From: Ectocarpus siliculosus
Lineage: Eukaryota > Sar > Phaeophyceae > Ectocarpales > Ectocarpaceae
Assembly (NCBI GenBank): GCA_000310025.1
Contig: FN649747.1
Location: forward strand, 1,753,802-1,817,801
Direction: 5' to 3'
DNA length: 64,000 nt
Below are positions 34,901 to 48,097 of the stretch, piece after piece (the first letter of the stretch is position 1; every line of letters begins with the position of its first letter). A model generated the notes under the pieces. The model did no database searches and was not told the origin of the DNA. It saw nothing but the letters and a program-made list of their open reading frames with translations. A program made the translations under genes and the position numbers.

Positions 34901-37900
34901 CCCGTTTGACGAGGTCGAGAAGGTTAATCATGAGCACAAGTCAAGCACACTGTCGTGCACCACGCACACGGACATACAGTATCTCGACACACTGCTGCGC
35001 ATACCGTGCTCGAAAATGTCAAAGAGAGCTATTAATAGATCCGCACGGCACGGAGCCGGATCAAAATCTCACCAGCTTCTCGCACTCTCTCGCGGTCACC
35101 AGTTCGGCCAGCTGAGCTCCTAACGTCCTGAGCAAGTACTCCTCGGCGAGCCCTTCCGATTCACAACCATCTTTGCCGCTGACGGGAGGGCCGTCCCCGC
35201 CATCGGGATGCCTAGGCACAGAGCGCTGCTGCTGCTGCTGCTGCTGTCGCAGAGAATTGCGAAGGGCTTGCACTCCTCGGCAGCGCAGCTGGAAGTCAAA
35301 GTAGCTCGTTTCAAACGCCGTTTCGAACGCATCCGCCCGCTCGTGAAAGCTGTCGGCGCTACTCCTCTAGATCAATCGCCGAGAGATGCCAACACATTGG
35401 GGAGGGAGGGAGGGAGGGAGGGAGGGAGGGAGGGAGAGGGGGTGTCACAATCAAGATCCGGGACGCGGTCCAGGCGCTTCGAATCCGGAACGCAGGAGCC
35501 GTGAAGAGGACAATGGTGAGACCGCGGGAAGTTTTCATGGTGTATCATCGTCGAGTGGAAACGCGCCGGCTTCCGAGAAGGAGAGACTCAAGGCACAACC
35601 CGCTTGCAAAGCTTGCAAGCTTTACACATCGAAGCAAGCCAGCTTCTCAGCAGAGAGACTCACGACCAGACCCAACCCGCTTGCCAAAACTTTACCAGAT
35701 TTGCACATTGAAGCCAGCTTTTTTCAAGAAACTCAAGACACAACACGCAGAGCAAAGCCTACACGCCTTTCACATCGAAGAAAGCCAGCTTCTTAAATAG
35801 AATGAAGAGACTCGAGACCCAACCCGCGTGCGAAGCCTGCACGTCGTTCGTCCGACCGACCCGACCGGCTCACTTGGTTTGCTCGTCGGACCACCTCCTC
35901 CCTCGCCTCCCGCAGAGCAGGAGCAACGTGCGCTCCCAGGGCCGTCACCAGGCGGGCGAAGTCTTCCAGCTCGGGCCTGCAACGCCGAACGAAACGCTCC
36001 GCTTCTCTCTCGGCCGCAAGGTCAACCTGCATTGGACGCAGGGATGCCAGCAGGGGGAACGGGGGACACGTCCATGCTTGTAAGCGACCGTATACCGGCC
36101 AGGCGCACCGTTCATGTACACAGAACGGGGGTGCTTGTGCAGACGCGTCGCTTCGGGAGCCCTGCTTTACGAGAGTACGGCCAAGCGCAGGTTTCGAAAC
36201 ATGCAACCTTGGGACAACGCGCCGGGGCCTGCAAAATCAATATTCTAGAGCGGGAAAATCGTTTTTCTTGTTTGTGCCCGTTTCGCCCCAACGAACGGCC
36301 GTGATCTGGGCTGCAAGCCTGGAAGCTACTACAAACTACACCAGCACTCACGTCTCCGCCGGGCTTCCTCGAACCACCTCTCTTGCGATTCTTGCCGCCG
36401 CCCTTGCGGGAAGAGCCGCCGCTAGCGCTGGCGCGAGCCGGGTGCCCCTCGCCCCCCCACGAACCGCCAGAGGGAGCGGTAGAACTCGACTCCGATGCGG
36501 CTTCCTCCCGAAACTGAGCGATGATGCCTTGCACAAACGTTGCGCTTACGCCATACACCTTTTTTCCAGTGTTGGGGGGGCAGAAGGGCCACGTTGTAGC
36601 GGCGAGTAACCCAACAACCTTACTCTTGGAAACAGGAAGAGGCAACCTGGTACAGCGCAACCTTCGTTCCAGCGCGAGCGAGAGTCTTGTACATGCGCCA
36701 CACACCAACCACAAACGTAGGCGCTTTCGAGACACTCACCCCGAGCTGCAGCACCTTCAGGGGGTCCCCGTCCGAACGCTTACACGCGGCGCACATTCCC
36801 ACCAGATGGGCCGCATCGGCATCCGACAGGACGGTTGGAACTACTGCCCACGCCTGAACCCAAATGAAAAGAGCAGCATCAAAGTCAGGCAGGGGGGCAG
36901 ATGGACGTATGTCGCTTCAACAGTCTCTCCGCAAAGAAAAATGTTTGCTCTATAAAGCGGAAGAATACTTGAAGCCGCGGATGACCTCATTGTGGGGGAA
37001 TGCCGAAGTGTGAATTTCATGAAAGGGCGACACCGCAATTGAGCTCTGTGAGCTCCCAGTGTACGACAGCGGAATGAAACCACCTCTCGAACACATGCAC
37101 CTAGGTACCAAAAGAGGAGCAGACTAGACGCTCAGTTTGACAAGGTGTGGCGTCTGCATTAGTTGCCGAAACTTCGTGGAACCTTCTTGGATTGGTCAGA
37201 AAGCCAACCACCAAGAAGAGTATGACAGGGAAAAAAATCCCTCTCCTTCCAGACCACTGATTTCAGCAACAAGATTTACCGCTTGAAGCCGATAGACACA
37301 ACTTCCAAGTTATTGTGCTTGTAAAAATGCAGCGAAGCGTCATCAATCAAACTCCCGTATATCGTAGATATATATGCGGATAAAAATCCGAAACACTTTG
37401 ACGATTGAGTAGGAGTCGGCTCGCACCCTTGTTAACCCCCGCCTTCACCTCAAACCACGACGCTTCGGCAACGGCCCCGTCTGCCACCGCCTGGAGCCGC
37501 TCGACCACCGCACTGCTCACGACCACCTTCTCTAGGAGCACGGCATCGGGGTGTCTGTCCCTGACAAACGCGTGAAGCTTGCGCACCTTACGCCGACCGC
37601 GGCGTTACGATGGGGCGCGAGCACGACGGAAAGTTGTGCACAGGGGCAACGATTGAGAGCTGCATTACTGAGGAAGACGTCATCTGTCTATCCACCCGCA
37701 CCGCAGCCAACTTGCATATCCCTCACAACAATATCACGACCTCGCCAATGCCGTCAGTCCTCTCAACACTCGGAGTACCGCTATTTACTTGTCCGCTCTG
37801 GTAGCCGGAACTCTCGGCCCTCACAAGCAAGCTATAGCTTCGTGGCGCTGCGGTGGAGGACAGAAAAAAAAACGCAAACAGCACGCGATAAATGACCTCC

Positions 37901-40900
37901 GACAACGATAACAGAGGGTGATCGAAAATAGCGCAGCGGGGGGGGAGGGGGGTAGGGAGGGGGAGGGTCAACACCCAAAAATTCGGTATGGATTCCATTC
38001 CATGTGCACGCCGCAAGGTGTAGGATATCCTGGCACCGTCCGCATTTTTCGTCTGAACCTGCAGGCCTGATGCGGTGGCGTGGTCCAGGTAGTCGTTGGC
38101 AGAGAAGAAGGCGTGCGCGGCTTCGTGCTGGGCCGCCACAAAGGAGTCCGGAACGTAAGCTTGGGCACCACGCGCACCGCCAGCGAGCGACCCCTCGAGC
38201 TCGCCCGACTGGCACCGCGGCGTCCACCGTGGGGCATGGGTACGGCCAGCGAGAGATTGGGGAACAGTGTAGAAGTGTAGGCACCACCACGAGACGGAGA
38301 AGTAGGGTTCAAGTTGACAGAACCGCGGGACGCGTGCGTGCGAGACTGGTGTCCCGTCGCCAGGAGCACGAAAAGCAATCTGCTACCGCGTGCCAGGTAC
38401 ACATTGCGATAAACACTACACCGCAGTAGCGAAAACAGTGACTAGCTTTACCCTGCAATAAAAACAAAAAAGACAACGATATCACGCGATAAACCGGCTG
38501 GTTAGGAGGGGTTGACTCAAGTGGTCACACCGCGCACTCGAGAGACGAAAGAGTACTTCACAGCCCGTAGCGCGACACTCTAGACCGACGACGCCCTTTC
38601 CAATGACGAAAACGACGGGCAGCAAGCAGTCTCTGGGGGGCATGGGTTTCGCAGCAAAGCGTTTACGGCGGGCATATGGTGTAACCGATGCCACAGTCAA
38701 GACAAGTCCAATCTACAGGAAATACCTGACACAAGGACAAGCGCCAATCCTGGCCAATCCAGCCAAAGCTAAGGGATATGAATTCAAGGGAGAACATCCG
38801 GGTGCGACGATGCCCCGCTGGCCTCGGGGTTACTTTTAACGTGCCTTCTCACCTCCGTTAACCCTGTCAGCAGCTCGAGGGCCATCTCTTCCTCCTCTGG
38901 GTGCAGGAGATCACAGTCTTCCATCAGCTCTTCGACCGAACGCGGCTCCGTCGCAGCGCCGCAAATCGAGCATAGCTGAAATGGTATTTAGCGGCACATG
39001 GGGGTGTTCGACTAGAACTTGTTGTGCCAGCGGTTTCGAGACACACGTAAGGCAACCGGGTATGGTGTTTGCTACTGCTTTTGTTAATTTTCAAAGCAGT
39101 CGCATCACGCAAGCGAAAAGCGAACATCTTGCAACCAAACGGCACCACAGCCATGGAATTACTCCAAATAATGGACAACATTCCTGCATACGCATTGACG
39201 AATAGCGTGTTCCACGGGAGCCGTTCGAACGCTGCGAAGTAATTTTTCCGCACACGAAAAGCATCATGTCCTATTCCATTATTCCGAAGGTTGAGGAAGG
39301 AGATGGCCTCTACCCACACGAAAAAATGAACGGGCTTGTACAACTGAGCATTACGGTAACTCGCCGCGTAGAGACCTGAGCTTCCCAACACTACAAGCAT
39401 ACCCTCAGAATGGCATTGGTCTGTAAGGACGACGGGTACAGCTGTGAAATGTTGCAATATCAGTGATTCTCACCTCGGCTCGTTTCGTCTTTTCGTAGGC
39501 CTCCGTCACTAGGGCCCCGCTCACTAGTTTGAGCTTTCGCGCCGTCATGAGGTGGGATCCTGGGTCATGCATCCATTCCGAGACTAGAGTCCCTGTGAAC
39601 TGCTCACGACAACATGGTCCAAAGGCCGGGGGGGGGGGAGGGGGGGCTCTGAGCGAGGTTATCGAACGGATTCTGCTGTTGTAGGTGGAACTTGAGCGGA
39701 GGCACATGCCAAACCAATAGGGCGCTGGACGTGATCAGACCAACATTCATTTGTTGCCAACCAAGGGCAAAAGGAACAATCATGACGACGAGTACCATCC
39801 CTTTCAACCTTGACCGCAAATGCCGATGGTGCTTGCGGTGCCGTGCTCGCGACGTTCGGCCGACCAACCACTCTGCTACCATACGTAGGCAGCACGAAAC
39901 TCTTACCTCGACTGGCAGCTTGAGAATTGGCGCCAATTCTTTCAGTGAAACCCGCCCTCGTTCGGCGGCAGCTGTACCTGCCTCGAGAGCCAGAGAGGAT
40001 AGGTATGCGCTGGTAAAGACCTGAAGTCCCTCTTCGCACTGGAACCAGCGGCCATGCAGCTGTTCCGTCCAAAACTCCCTGACGGCTGCTCCAATAGTCG
40101 TTTGACAAACGCCGGTGGCAACCTGGACAAAGCATTTGGCGGTAGGGAGTACAGGCATGGGGGAGGGGGAGGGCATTTCTCCTAAAATACAAACGATAGA
40201 TAGTGCTGCGTGTAGGTTACGAGAGTCACATTCCTAAATGCACCTTCGACGCTAGAATCGTTGCTCAACTAATAGCGTAGCAGAAACGATATCGATGTGA
40301 ATGGAGCTTTCCGCTACGATATCACTGTCGAAAGTGTCCAGCATGGTGTGAGCAAATACGTACTGAAGCATCACTTTTCTCGAGGCCCCGTCTGACTTCT
40401 CGCAATCTGACACAGGGCAATCATGCACGTATACAATACGCGAGTGCCTCCCCGTCCGAGAATTGGCTTCCTGTTCGTTTTTTGGCGATGTATGCGGGAA
40501 GATGCCCCACTTACATAGTATGAAGTAGACCCAGCTCGATCCACGCCATACGCGACACGGACAGGTAGGTGTGATTGGCCACCAAGACAAATCATTTTGA
40601 TGGGTTTGAGTCTTTGCCCCTACGGGCCTTGTTGTTTTATTGCACAGCAGTATTCGCTTCAAAAATATATTGTACGATCCAGGAACATTGAAAGGATATC
40701 ACATGCTTACATGCGTGGTCTGAAGAAAGAGACCATTTGCACTGACATGAAAAGGCTCACACGCAAGAAGATCGAGTTACAACTAATCCGACAGCTGAAC
40801 CACACACCTCCAACTCATGAGACGAGGCGCGTCCTCCGGCAGTGTTGATGGCACTCACAATGTCGGCTCTCAGTCGACCCGTAGTCACGATCTCTCCGCC

Positions 40901-40918
40901 ATCTGCTGTTGTGGTAGC
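31988..40918 (-). CDS. UFL1: UFM1-protein ligase 1 (UFL1), all but the N-terminus
   Basis: Fourteen exons in coding order: 40918-40808, 40122-39907, 39599-39474, 38975-38853, 38208-38059, 37586-37449, 36853-36740, 36558-36352, 36026-35874, 35366-35073, 34331-34209, 33461-33350, 32924-32695, 32185-31988. They give 2295 bp (764 aa) in one frame; human UFL1 is 794 aa. Matching blocks in order include DGGEIVTTGRLRADIVSAI, RGRVSLKELAPILKLPVE, GALVTEAYEKTKRAE, SGELEGSLAGG then AQAYVPDSFV, SWFEAWAVVPTVLSDADAA, a G/K/R-rich linker (SRKGGGKNRKRGGSRKPGG), and VFHFAALVVFQSVTGATPL. UFL1 is the E3-like ligase that attaches UFM1, acting at the ER on ribosomes stalled at the translocon. Two seven-Gln tracts are encoded by CAG repeats (35220-35245 and 32787-32812). 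The first coding exon (about 45 aa) was not found; it should lie above 40918. The last exon is less certain: reading through its donor would stop at 32668. Confidence 0.92.
34178..34208. repeat. (CATA)n microsatellite next to a splice donor
   Basis: About seven CATA units end directly at the donor of the UFL1 exon 34209-34331. The donor GTATGT on the minus strand is itself part of the repeat. Confidence 0.9.
35399..35434. repeat. (GGGA)n microsatellite
   Basis: About eight GGGA units in a UFL1 intron, 33 bp upstream of the exon at 35073-35366 on the coding strand. Confidence 0.95.
35578..35850. repeat. Minisatellite, about 73-bp unit, 3.5 copies
   Basis: Units start near 35582, 35656, 35729 and 35806 and share GAGACTCAAGRCACAACCCGC, TTGCAAAGC, CACATCGAAG and AGCCAGCTTCT. 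The array ends about 20 bp before the donor of the UFL1 exon 35874-36026. Confidence 0.8.
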
Positions 40919-43900
40919 CTGACCGCACACACACGGAGGGGGGGCATTGAGAGACGAGGACATCTTCGATCTTATTATCATCGGGGTGTCGTAACACATA
41001 GACAGCAGTGTGTGCAAGACTTTGTGCAGTCTACTGCGTCCACTGAAATTGTACTGGGGAAGCGTAACGATGCAAAAGAAGCACACAGCAGCAGACTCAA
41101 AGGTCAACCTACATACAATGAAGTACGACACTGCTGTACTGCTGTATGCTACGCGTTGCACACTTGTCACCCTGACATCACTGCTGTTGGAGTACAATAC
41201 CTGAACTACGTGTATGTACTGTATGTACCTGGACGAGGCCCTTCATTTTCTCCAGTAAGAGTGGAACATGATCCGAACCCAGAGATACTCCAGACGACAT
41301 TGGGCTGCTAGTCAACGAAGTGAAAGACAACTTGGCCCAAGGATCAGTGCGCGATGCCCGAGACGTGAGAACCTGCTGCTGGCTGTGGTCACGCCGCATT
41401 TTTGGGTTTCAAACACCGAAGCGTTTTTAGGCGGGAGAGAGAACCCTACAATATCGTTTGACATTTTGACATATCGATCGGGTCATTGTATGTCGAATAC
41501 ACACCACGGCCGACTCGAAAGTCACAGAAAAGCTCATCAAGAAACGTCTGCAATCGGCCCCTAGGAAGAACCAGAGACCAACGACCAACCTGCGCATGGG
41601 ATTGACCAATGGTTGACTGGCCGCACAGGGTTGTGGTCATAAACCCCGCCGCCCCACCCGCCTCAGCGTGGAACACCAATTCCTATCTGTTGTCCCCCTC
41701 TCCGGCTGCCACTGCGGCTGCACCGCTTGTAGCACTGCGTCAGGAGGTCGACGTCTCCGCTGAAGCGCTGCCACGGACTTTTTGTTTCGCTGGAGCTATT
41801 GAGAGCATTGTATTTCTGATCAAGTGAGTGACGGTCTCTGTCTATAGACTGTTGCACCATGCATGTTTTTCATGTTTTCCACTGCTGCTGCTGGTCGCCT
41901 CTTCTGCAACGTACCCCTGTGCCTCCAACCTGTGGCCTGCCTCGATATCATGGCCTGAGTGTGCATGTTCCCTTACGGTTCGCGCCTGTCGAGATGCTCC
42001 TACTTACAGCAGTCGCATATGTTTCGACGACGTCTCCTAGCACGCTTCGCGTCTGTGTTGCATGCAATGTATGCATAACCTGGAGCATACAGAATTCGCG
42101 GGATCCCGGACACCGCAGTTGTAGCAGCCCACATGCATGATCTCCTGCTGCCATTTCCTTTGGTCGCGCCCACGTGGTGTTCGGGGTATCTGAGAGGATG
42201 AGGCAGGTTGATTCTGGGCCGCCCACGACCACGCATACGCGTGTTTGCTGCTGAAGCAAAGGCCGACTACAGAGCGTGCAAGGAAGCGCATGGTTTACTT
42301 CTGGGTTCTGAGTATGCATACCATGGTTGGTTGTACCAGAGAGTACAGCAGCAGCACTCCACACACACCTGGTTGTTCCAACGGTAGGTGCAAGTGAGCG
42401 ATGTTGCTGCCGCCGCTGTTGCCGTTGGTCGCCTCCTGCCTACGCAAGTATCGCAAAAAGGTGGCGGCACATGTGCTTAGTCGCAAGTCCGACGTGGTGC
42501 ATGTGGGCAAAGTTTAAATTACTTGCTGAATCTCTGACGATGGTGCGGTCACGGTCTTTGTCCAGCAGCAGTGGTACAGACCTCATTTACAGCGAGCGGA
42601 ACTTTTGTGCCTGTTGCGATCAAGCTCTCGGCTGTTCATTACGGGAGTGCGACGTCTCATTTGCACATGCATGTCCTCGGCACTGGCGTACCCATATCAA
42701 CCATCTCTCGCATCACAGGCGGTTTGTTGTTTGCTGCTAAATAGGGCAAGTTTTAAGTCGTCATCCGCCATTGCATCCCCGGGCTGCAGAACTCTGTTTT
42801 CTCGATCTCTCACATAGGCAGCGAGCGCAGTTAGCCAGCTTTCGTATCTCGCCGAAGTTCTGTGCATGTGTCTGCGTTGTCGCCAGAACGCTCCTGGGTC
42901 ACGAATATAGGGTCGTGATCACGGTTTTTTTCTCCTTGCCCAGCCTAATGAAGGAACATGATCACACCGGATGTAGATGACACAAGATAACACACCCACA
43001 TAAGAAACCACACCCCCCACCGAATACGACACCCCGGTGATAATTTTCGGCGTTTCTGATAACCCACCGATTTATCACCGGGGCTACATAAGATAAGACA
43101 CCCCTTGAGGTTACGCCGCACGCTCCTCCGTCTATCACCGGGGTGATACAACATCTGCCGCGTGGGCATGTGGGTATCTCACACACACAGCATCTGCGCA
43201 ACTCTCTTTTGGTCGTACCCAATAGCAAGGTATGCAGGAGCCTAAATTTTTGTGTGAGAGGGTAGGTCGGATGGCGCACTCTGTGACCACCGAGTCATGT
43301 GCTCAGGAGTTTCGTCACCTCCGTTCAGCTCCTTTGGTTTACCACAGTCCGCAGAACCACGAGTAAGTCATGAAGTGGTCTTACAGGCATTGCTATCACA
43401 CCCCCGCAATACCAACCAAGTGTGCGGCAGCAGCGGTTCAACTCTACAAGAAGTGTTATAGCACCTTTTTATCACACACCCTCATTATCACACCCAAAAC
43501 TCACCCTGTGTGTGTTCGGACGTGCTATCACACCCCCTGGTTTATCACACCCCCTTAAGGGCCCAAGCGAGCTGCACTTCATCACCCGGGCTACATAAGA
43601 TACCACACCCCCCACAGGATATCACACCCGGTGATAATATTTTTAAAGCCCACAATGTTATCACCGGGGTGTGTCATCTTGTGGCGTCTACGGTATGCAT
43701 GGAAAAACACACGACGCCTTGCATTTCTTGAGGGGACAGCGGCGTGCGGAAGCAGCTGCAGACATTGTCTGCAGGAAACAAAAGAATAAAAAAAAAGGGC
43801 AAATATTATAGTGGTCGAGACACACGGGTCGAGAAAACGGCCAGTTCCACGCCTCCCTCACCAACACTCCGACCGACGCGCCTCGCGAAATCTGTTCGAT

Positions 43901-44042
43901 TGACCATCACACTTCACACGGATTCCTCTTCGTCACTGCTGTACATTGTACCCGTCGTGAAAAAAAAAGCTCTCGGAGGAAATAAGGCCTCAAGGCACAG
44001 CTGTAGGAACGGATATTCTCGACAAGAGCGTGGGACGAAGTC
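40919..44042. other. Divergent intergenic region; missing UFL1 first exon expected here
   Basis: UFL1 (-) and the oxidase/CFA synthase gene (+) diverge from here. Candidate starts, such as a minus-strand ATG at 42771 reading MADDDLKLAL, lack support. A plus-strand open stretch ends at a consensus donor near 41825 but is not recognised. The interval also holds the repeat cluster at 42960-43690. Confidence 0.45.
42960..43690. repeat. Cluster of ATCACACCC / ACCGGGGTGATA inverted and direct repeats
   Basis: TATCACCGGGGCTACATAAGATAAGACACCCC at 43072 recurs as CATCACCCGGGCTACATAAGATACCACACCCC at 43579. TATCACCGGGGT and its reverse complement appear several times (near 43030, 43132, 43628, 43660). 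ATCACACCC-like motifs are very frequent. AAGATACCACACCC is shared with the MITE-like copy at 44739, so this may be a decayed nest of related elements. Confidence 0.65.
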
Positions 44043-47000
44043 ATGGGCAACACCGACAGGAGAGGGCCGGAGATATCAGATGGATGGCAGGGCACGAGCG
44101 AGGACGGTTCTAACGTCGACACGTCCAGCGGGGGGCCGCTGAAGGTGGCCGTCATTGGCGCAGGCGTCGCCGGCCTAGGTGCGTATACGTGTGTTTGTGC
44201 GATTTCCTTGCGATCTACGTACCTTATCATACGTAGTCTTGAGAACTCTGTAGTCATCTGTTTATATAGAGGCGACGGGGTTTGGGGTTTTGATCATGTC
44301 GTTCGAAGACGCTGTCGTTGGCTTCGTCTCATGGTGTTACACCCCACATCGGAAAAATAGTCGATACCGTGGGATTTTTTTTTCCGGGGGAAGTTGTGTC
44401 GTCGTTTCTGAGGATGTTGTCGTTGGTGTGGTCTCGTAAAGATGGCATACCTATATTATGAAGTACGAATTAATCGGTGAAGTAGATGCGGACTTGATGG
44501 TATGGAGGAGATTAGTGTTCTGCGGTCTCGTGTCGTGTCTCGTGTGGCGTGTGTCTCCTTTTCGGGCGGAGATCGCATGGTTGCTGCCGACGCTGCTGTT
44601 GTTCTCGTCCGTCGCAGCCGTCCGTGCTGCCGGCGTCAGTAGCTCCTCGGCACTCTCGTTACCCGTGGCGCGCCTTCCTTTGATGATCTATTGGACTCCG
44701 TAGAGACGCGGCCTTTGCCCTATAAATAGCGCAGGTGATGTAAGATACCACACCCTATGGACCGAATTTCAACGTTCGATTACTCCACGACCAAGAGGGT
44801 GTATAAATATAACGACACGTTTTCGGAAAAGCTCTGGAGGAGATGGTTCCAACGCCGCCCTTGTCGGCACCACCGCTCTCCTCTGCTGCGTGGTAATCAA
44901 ACTTTGGATATCGGTCCAGGGGGGGTATGGTATCTTACGTAACCTACGGTACGTGGCTTCCCTCGCCACGAGTTCACGCAGCGAACACCAGGTGCAGCCG
45001 ATCTCCCCGCCTGACAATCGCGCCCTTCCCCCCACGCAGGCGCTGCGTGGCACCTTTCCAGCTCTCCCAACGTCAGGGTCACGGTGCTGGAGGCCGAAGA
45101 CAGGCCCGGGGGGCACGCCCAAACGCTGGACCTCAACCTGGATGAGAAAACCGTTCCCGTCGACACCGGGTATGTTGAAGGATAAGGCCGTCCCTTTTGC
45201 ACCGAACCAACACACTCGTTTACTCGTGAAATTCAGCAAGTTCTTGTGGACGCGATTGTGAATGAAGGGGGGCTCGTGGTTGGAGTTGGGTGGCAGAGGG
45301 GCGGTATTGTTCTGCCCCCCCACTCTTCTCAGTCGGGTGTGATTGGCCAAGGGGTTGTCATGGACTGTATGGTGGGGAGACGATGCTTTCGAACTAGAGC
45401 AATCTGTGCCAGCCCTACAACTATGGTGTGACACTTGAGGGTATATGACGTGTCATGTTGTTGTGTCGAGGCAATCCTATCCGATCTGTGTTACGTGCGT
45501 GTGCACGTCTTGAACACATGAAAAACTGCAGAGTGTTGACGGCTGTCAAAAAGACGCAAGACCTATACCCAAACGTGGCCCCCCGTCTCCTGGACAACCA
45601 CAGAGTGTCCCGAGGCACCAATCTTGTGCGAGGGAACACTCGAGCTCAAGTATCGGTTTACTCTTTTCCGTCGCGTCGCGTAACGTGCAAGTGCGCTAAC
45701 TGCTAGTGTAATGCCGTTCGATCGACGTGGTTTTTCGGAAGATTTATGGTGTTCAACGAGCAGAACTACCCGAACATGGTCCGTCTCTTCGAGGAGCTCG
45801 GCGTTGGGTCGGAAAAGACGGACATGTCCTTCAGGTATGCGGAGTTATATAAATAGTTGCTGCTGCTGTACGGGTATGCATCGTCTGCCTTCATGACGTT
45901 GTGATGGTGGTGGGAGTTCTGATCGGTTACAATGTTATTGAGGGAACCAGTGTTTAAGTCGCAGGGTGGTCGAAAATGCTTGCCACGAGAAACGCATGCC
46001 TATGTCGCTGCACTTTTCCGGTGCAAAAACAAGGTCGCGTTTTTTTAGTCGGGATGAAAACGCTCGGCATGACCCTCGTTGTTATTCGCTGCGACTCAGA
46101 CAGAGGTACCATTTCTGTGCACAAAATAGCTGCCTGATCGATCCAAGCGTACAACTACTTTCGTTTCCTCCACACGAGAGATATCCCTGCTCCCTCGGCT
46201 GTCATTGACGTGGCGTGTTTTTTTTTTTTATGTTGTTGATGTCCACCAGCGTCAGCTTGGACGACGGGGACGTAGAGTGGGGCAGCGAGGGGCTGTCCTC
46301 CCTCTTCGCCCGCAAGAGAAACGCCCTGTCGCCGGGTTTCTACGGCATGCTGCGGGAGATGGCTCGGTTCAATCAAGAGGCGCCGCGACTGCTGGAGCTG
46401 GATGACGAGGACCCTCGCAAGGTTTGTCTGCGTCCTCCTCTTCGCGAGAGCCCCTTGCCCTTGTACGCGAGCGCGTATTGTACGACGCCGGATAGCTTCT
46501 CGTGGTGTGTGTGTGTGTGTGTGTTTTGCCGGGCCCGACCTTGGTTTTTGTCGTGACACATCCAACAGTTTCACCCCAAGAGTTAATTTGCCCCCTTGCT
46601 GCTGCTGGACTCCGGGCTCTCAACCCACCGTGCGGCTTCTTTGGTGTTGCACAATTTTGCACGTTTTTGTGTTCCGGTTTGTCAATCCGCTCTCCTCTGA
46701 CGTGTCCGGTGCGCGGCACGGCTTGCCGTCGGTGCGATGTCGCCCTTTAGCTCCAACCCGCCGGTCATCAGCACGGAACGTGCTGTGGAGCTGGTTGGTG
46801 GAAACGGTTTTCCATTCTCAATATCACAACGCCAATCCCAGAAATCACGCGGACGTCCGCCAGCCAACCTTCCACTGAACACGCGTTATATTTTTTTGCA
46901 CTGCTGTTGCAAGGTCCGTGTAAGAACACCTGGCTCTTTCTTTTCCAGTCGGTGAGCGTTTGCGATATTTTTTCCTGCACTACTGTTGCACAGCAGTCCG

Positions 47001-47301
47001 TGTAAAGAATCGCTCTGCCTCCCCTTGTCCTTGTCCATCAGTCCGTGAGCGTGAGGGAGTACCTCAAGGCCAACGGCTTCTCGGAGGCGTTCGCCCGTTA
47101 CTACCTCGTGCCCATGGCGGCGGCGCTTTGGAGCAGCACGGCGGCGGACGTGATGGGCCACAGCGCCCTGGCCATGATCAGCTTCTTCCACAACCACCAG
47201 ATGCTGCAGGTGAAGGCAGGCACGCGCAGCGGCGAGAATGAGAGAGAGGGGGGGGGAGCAAGGGACAGAGAGAGACAAGAGAGACAGAGACACAGAGATA
47301 T

Positions 47302-47356
<55 letters not shown>

Positions 47357-48026
47357 GATGAATTTGGCGTTGTGTGGGGTCTGCCGCCAAGCTCTCTCCC
47401 AAAGAAATTGCTCCGCGTACCTTGGTTTGTCTTCCGCAGCCGCCAGGTGCCTACCTAACGGGTGAGATCGATTTTGCGGTGAGACAGGCAATAAAAAACA
47501 AGCATCTATCATAACGTTGCCTTTCTTCTCAAACCGAGTGCACCATCTTCTCTAACCGAGTGCACCAGGGTGAGACAGGAAATAAAAAACACGCATCCAT
47601 CTTGACGCTACGTTTCTTCTCAAACCGAGTGCACACCAGGTGTTCGGGAGGCCGCAGTGGATGACCCCGGCGGGGCGGAGCCGCCAGTACGTCCGAGAGA
47701 TCTGCCGCAGGATCGGGGAGGACAAGATCGAGCTGGGCAACGCCTGCCGCAGCGTGGCCGCGAAGAGGCCCAAGCCTGCCACGTCGGAGGCTGCGGGTCA
47801 CCAGGGAGAGGAGAAGGGAGGGGGGGGGGTTGATGTGGTGGTTGAAGATTCGGTGGTGGAGGGGGCAGGGAGCGAGGGGTCGGGAGAAGGAGTAGACGTG
47901 GTCGAGGTTAAGGTTAAGGCTAAGGAGGAAGAGGAGGACCACGGGGACGACGAAGCTGGGAGGTGGAGGGTTGTCGACGCCAGGGGGAAGGCGAGATTTT
48001 TCGATGAGGTGAGCGAGAGAGATAAG

Positions 48027-48097
<71 letters not shown>

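Noticed and set aside
41609-41827. Plus-strand stretch ending in FCFAGAIESIVFLIK at a donor-like AAGTGAGT
   Set aside because: No partner exon or family could be identified, so it is not reported as a gene.
42541-42771. Minus-strand ATG reading MADDDLKLAL as UFL1 first exon
   Set aside because: Only the first residues resemble an UFL1 start; the expected RLSERN-type block does not follow.
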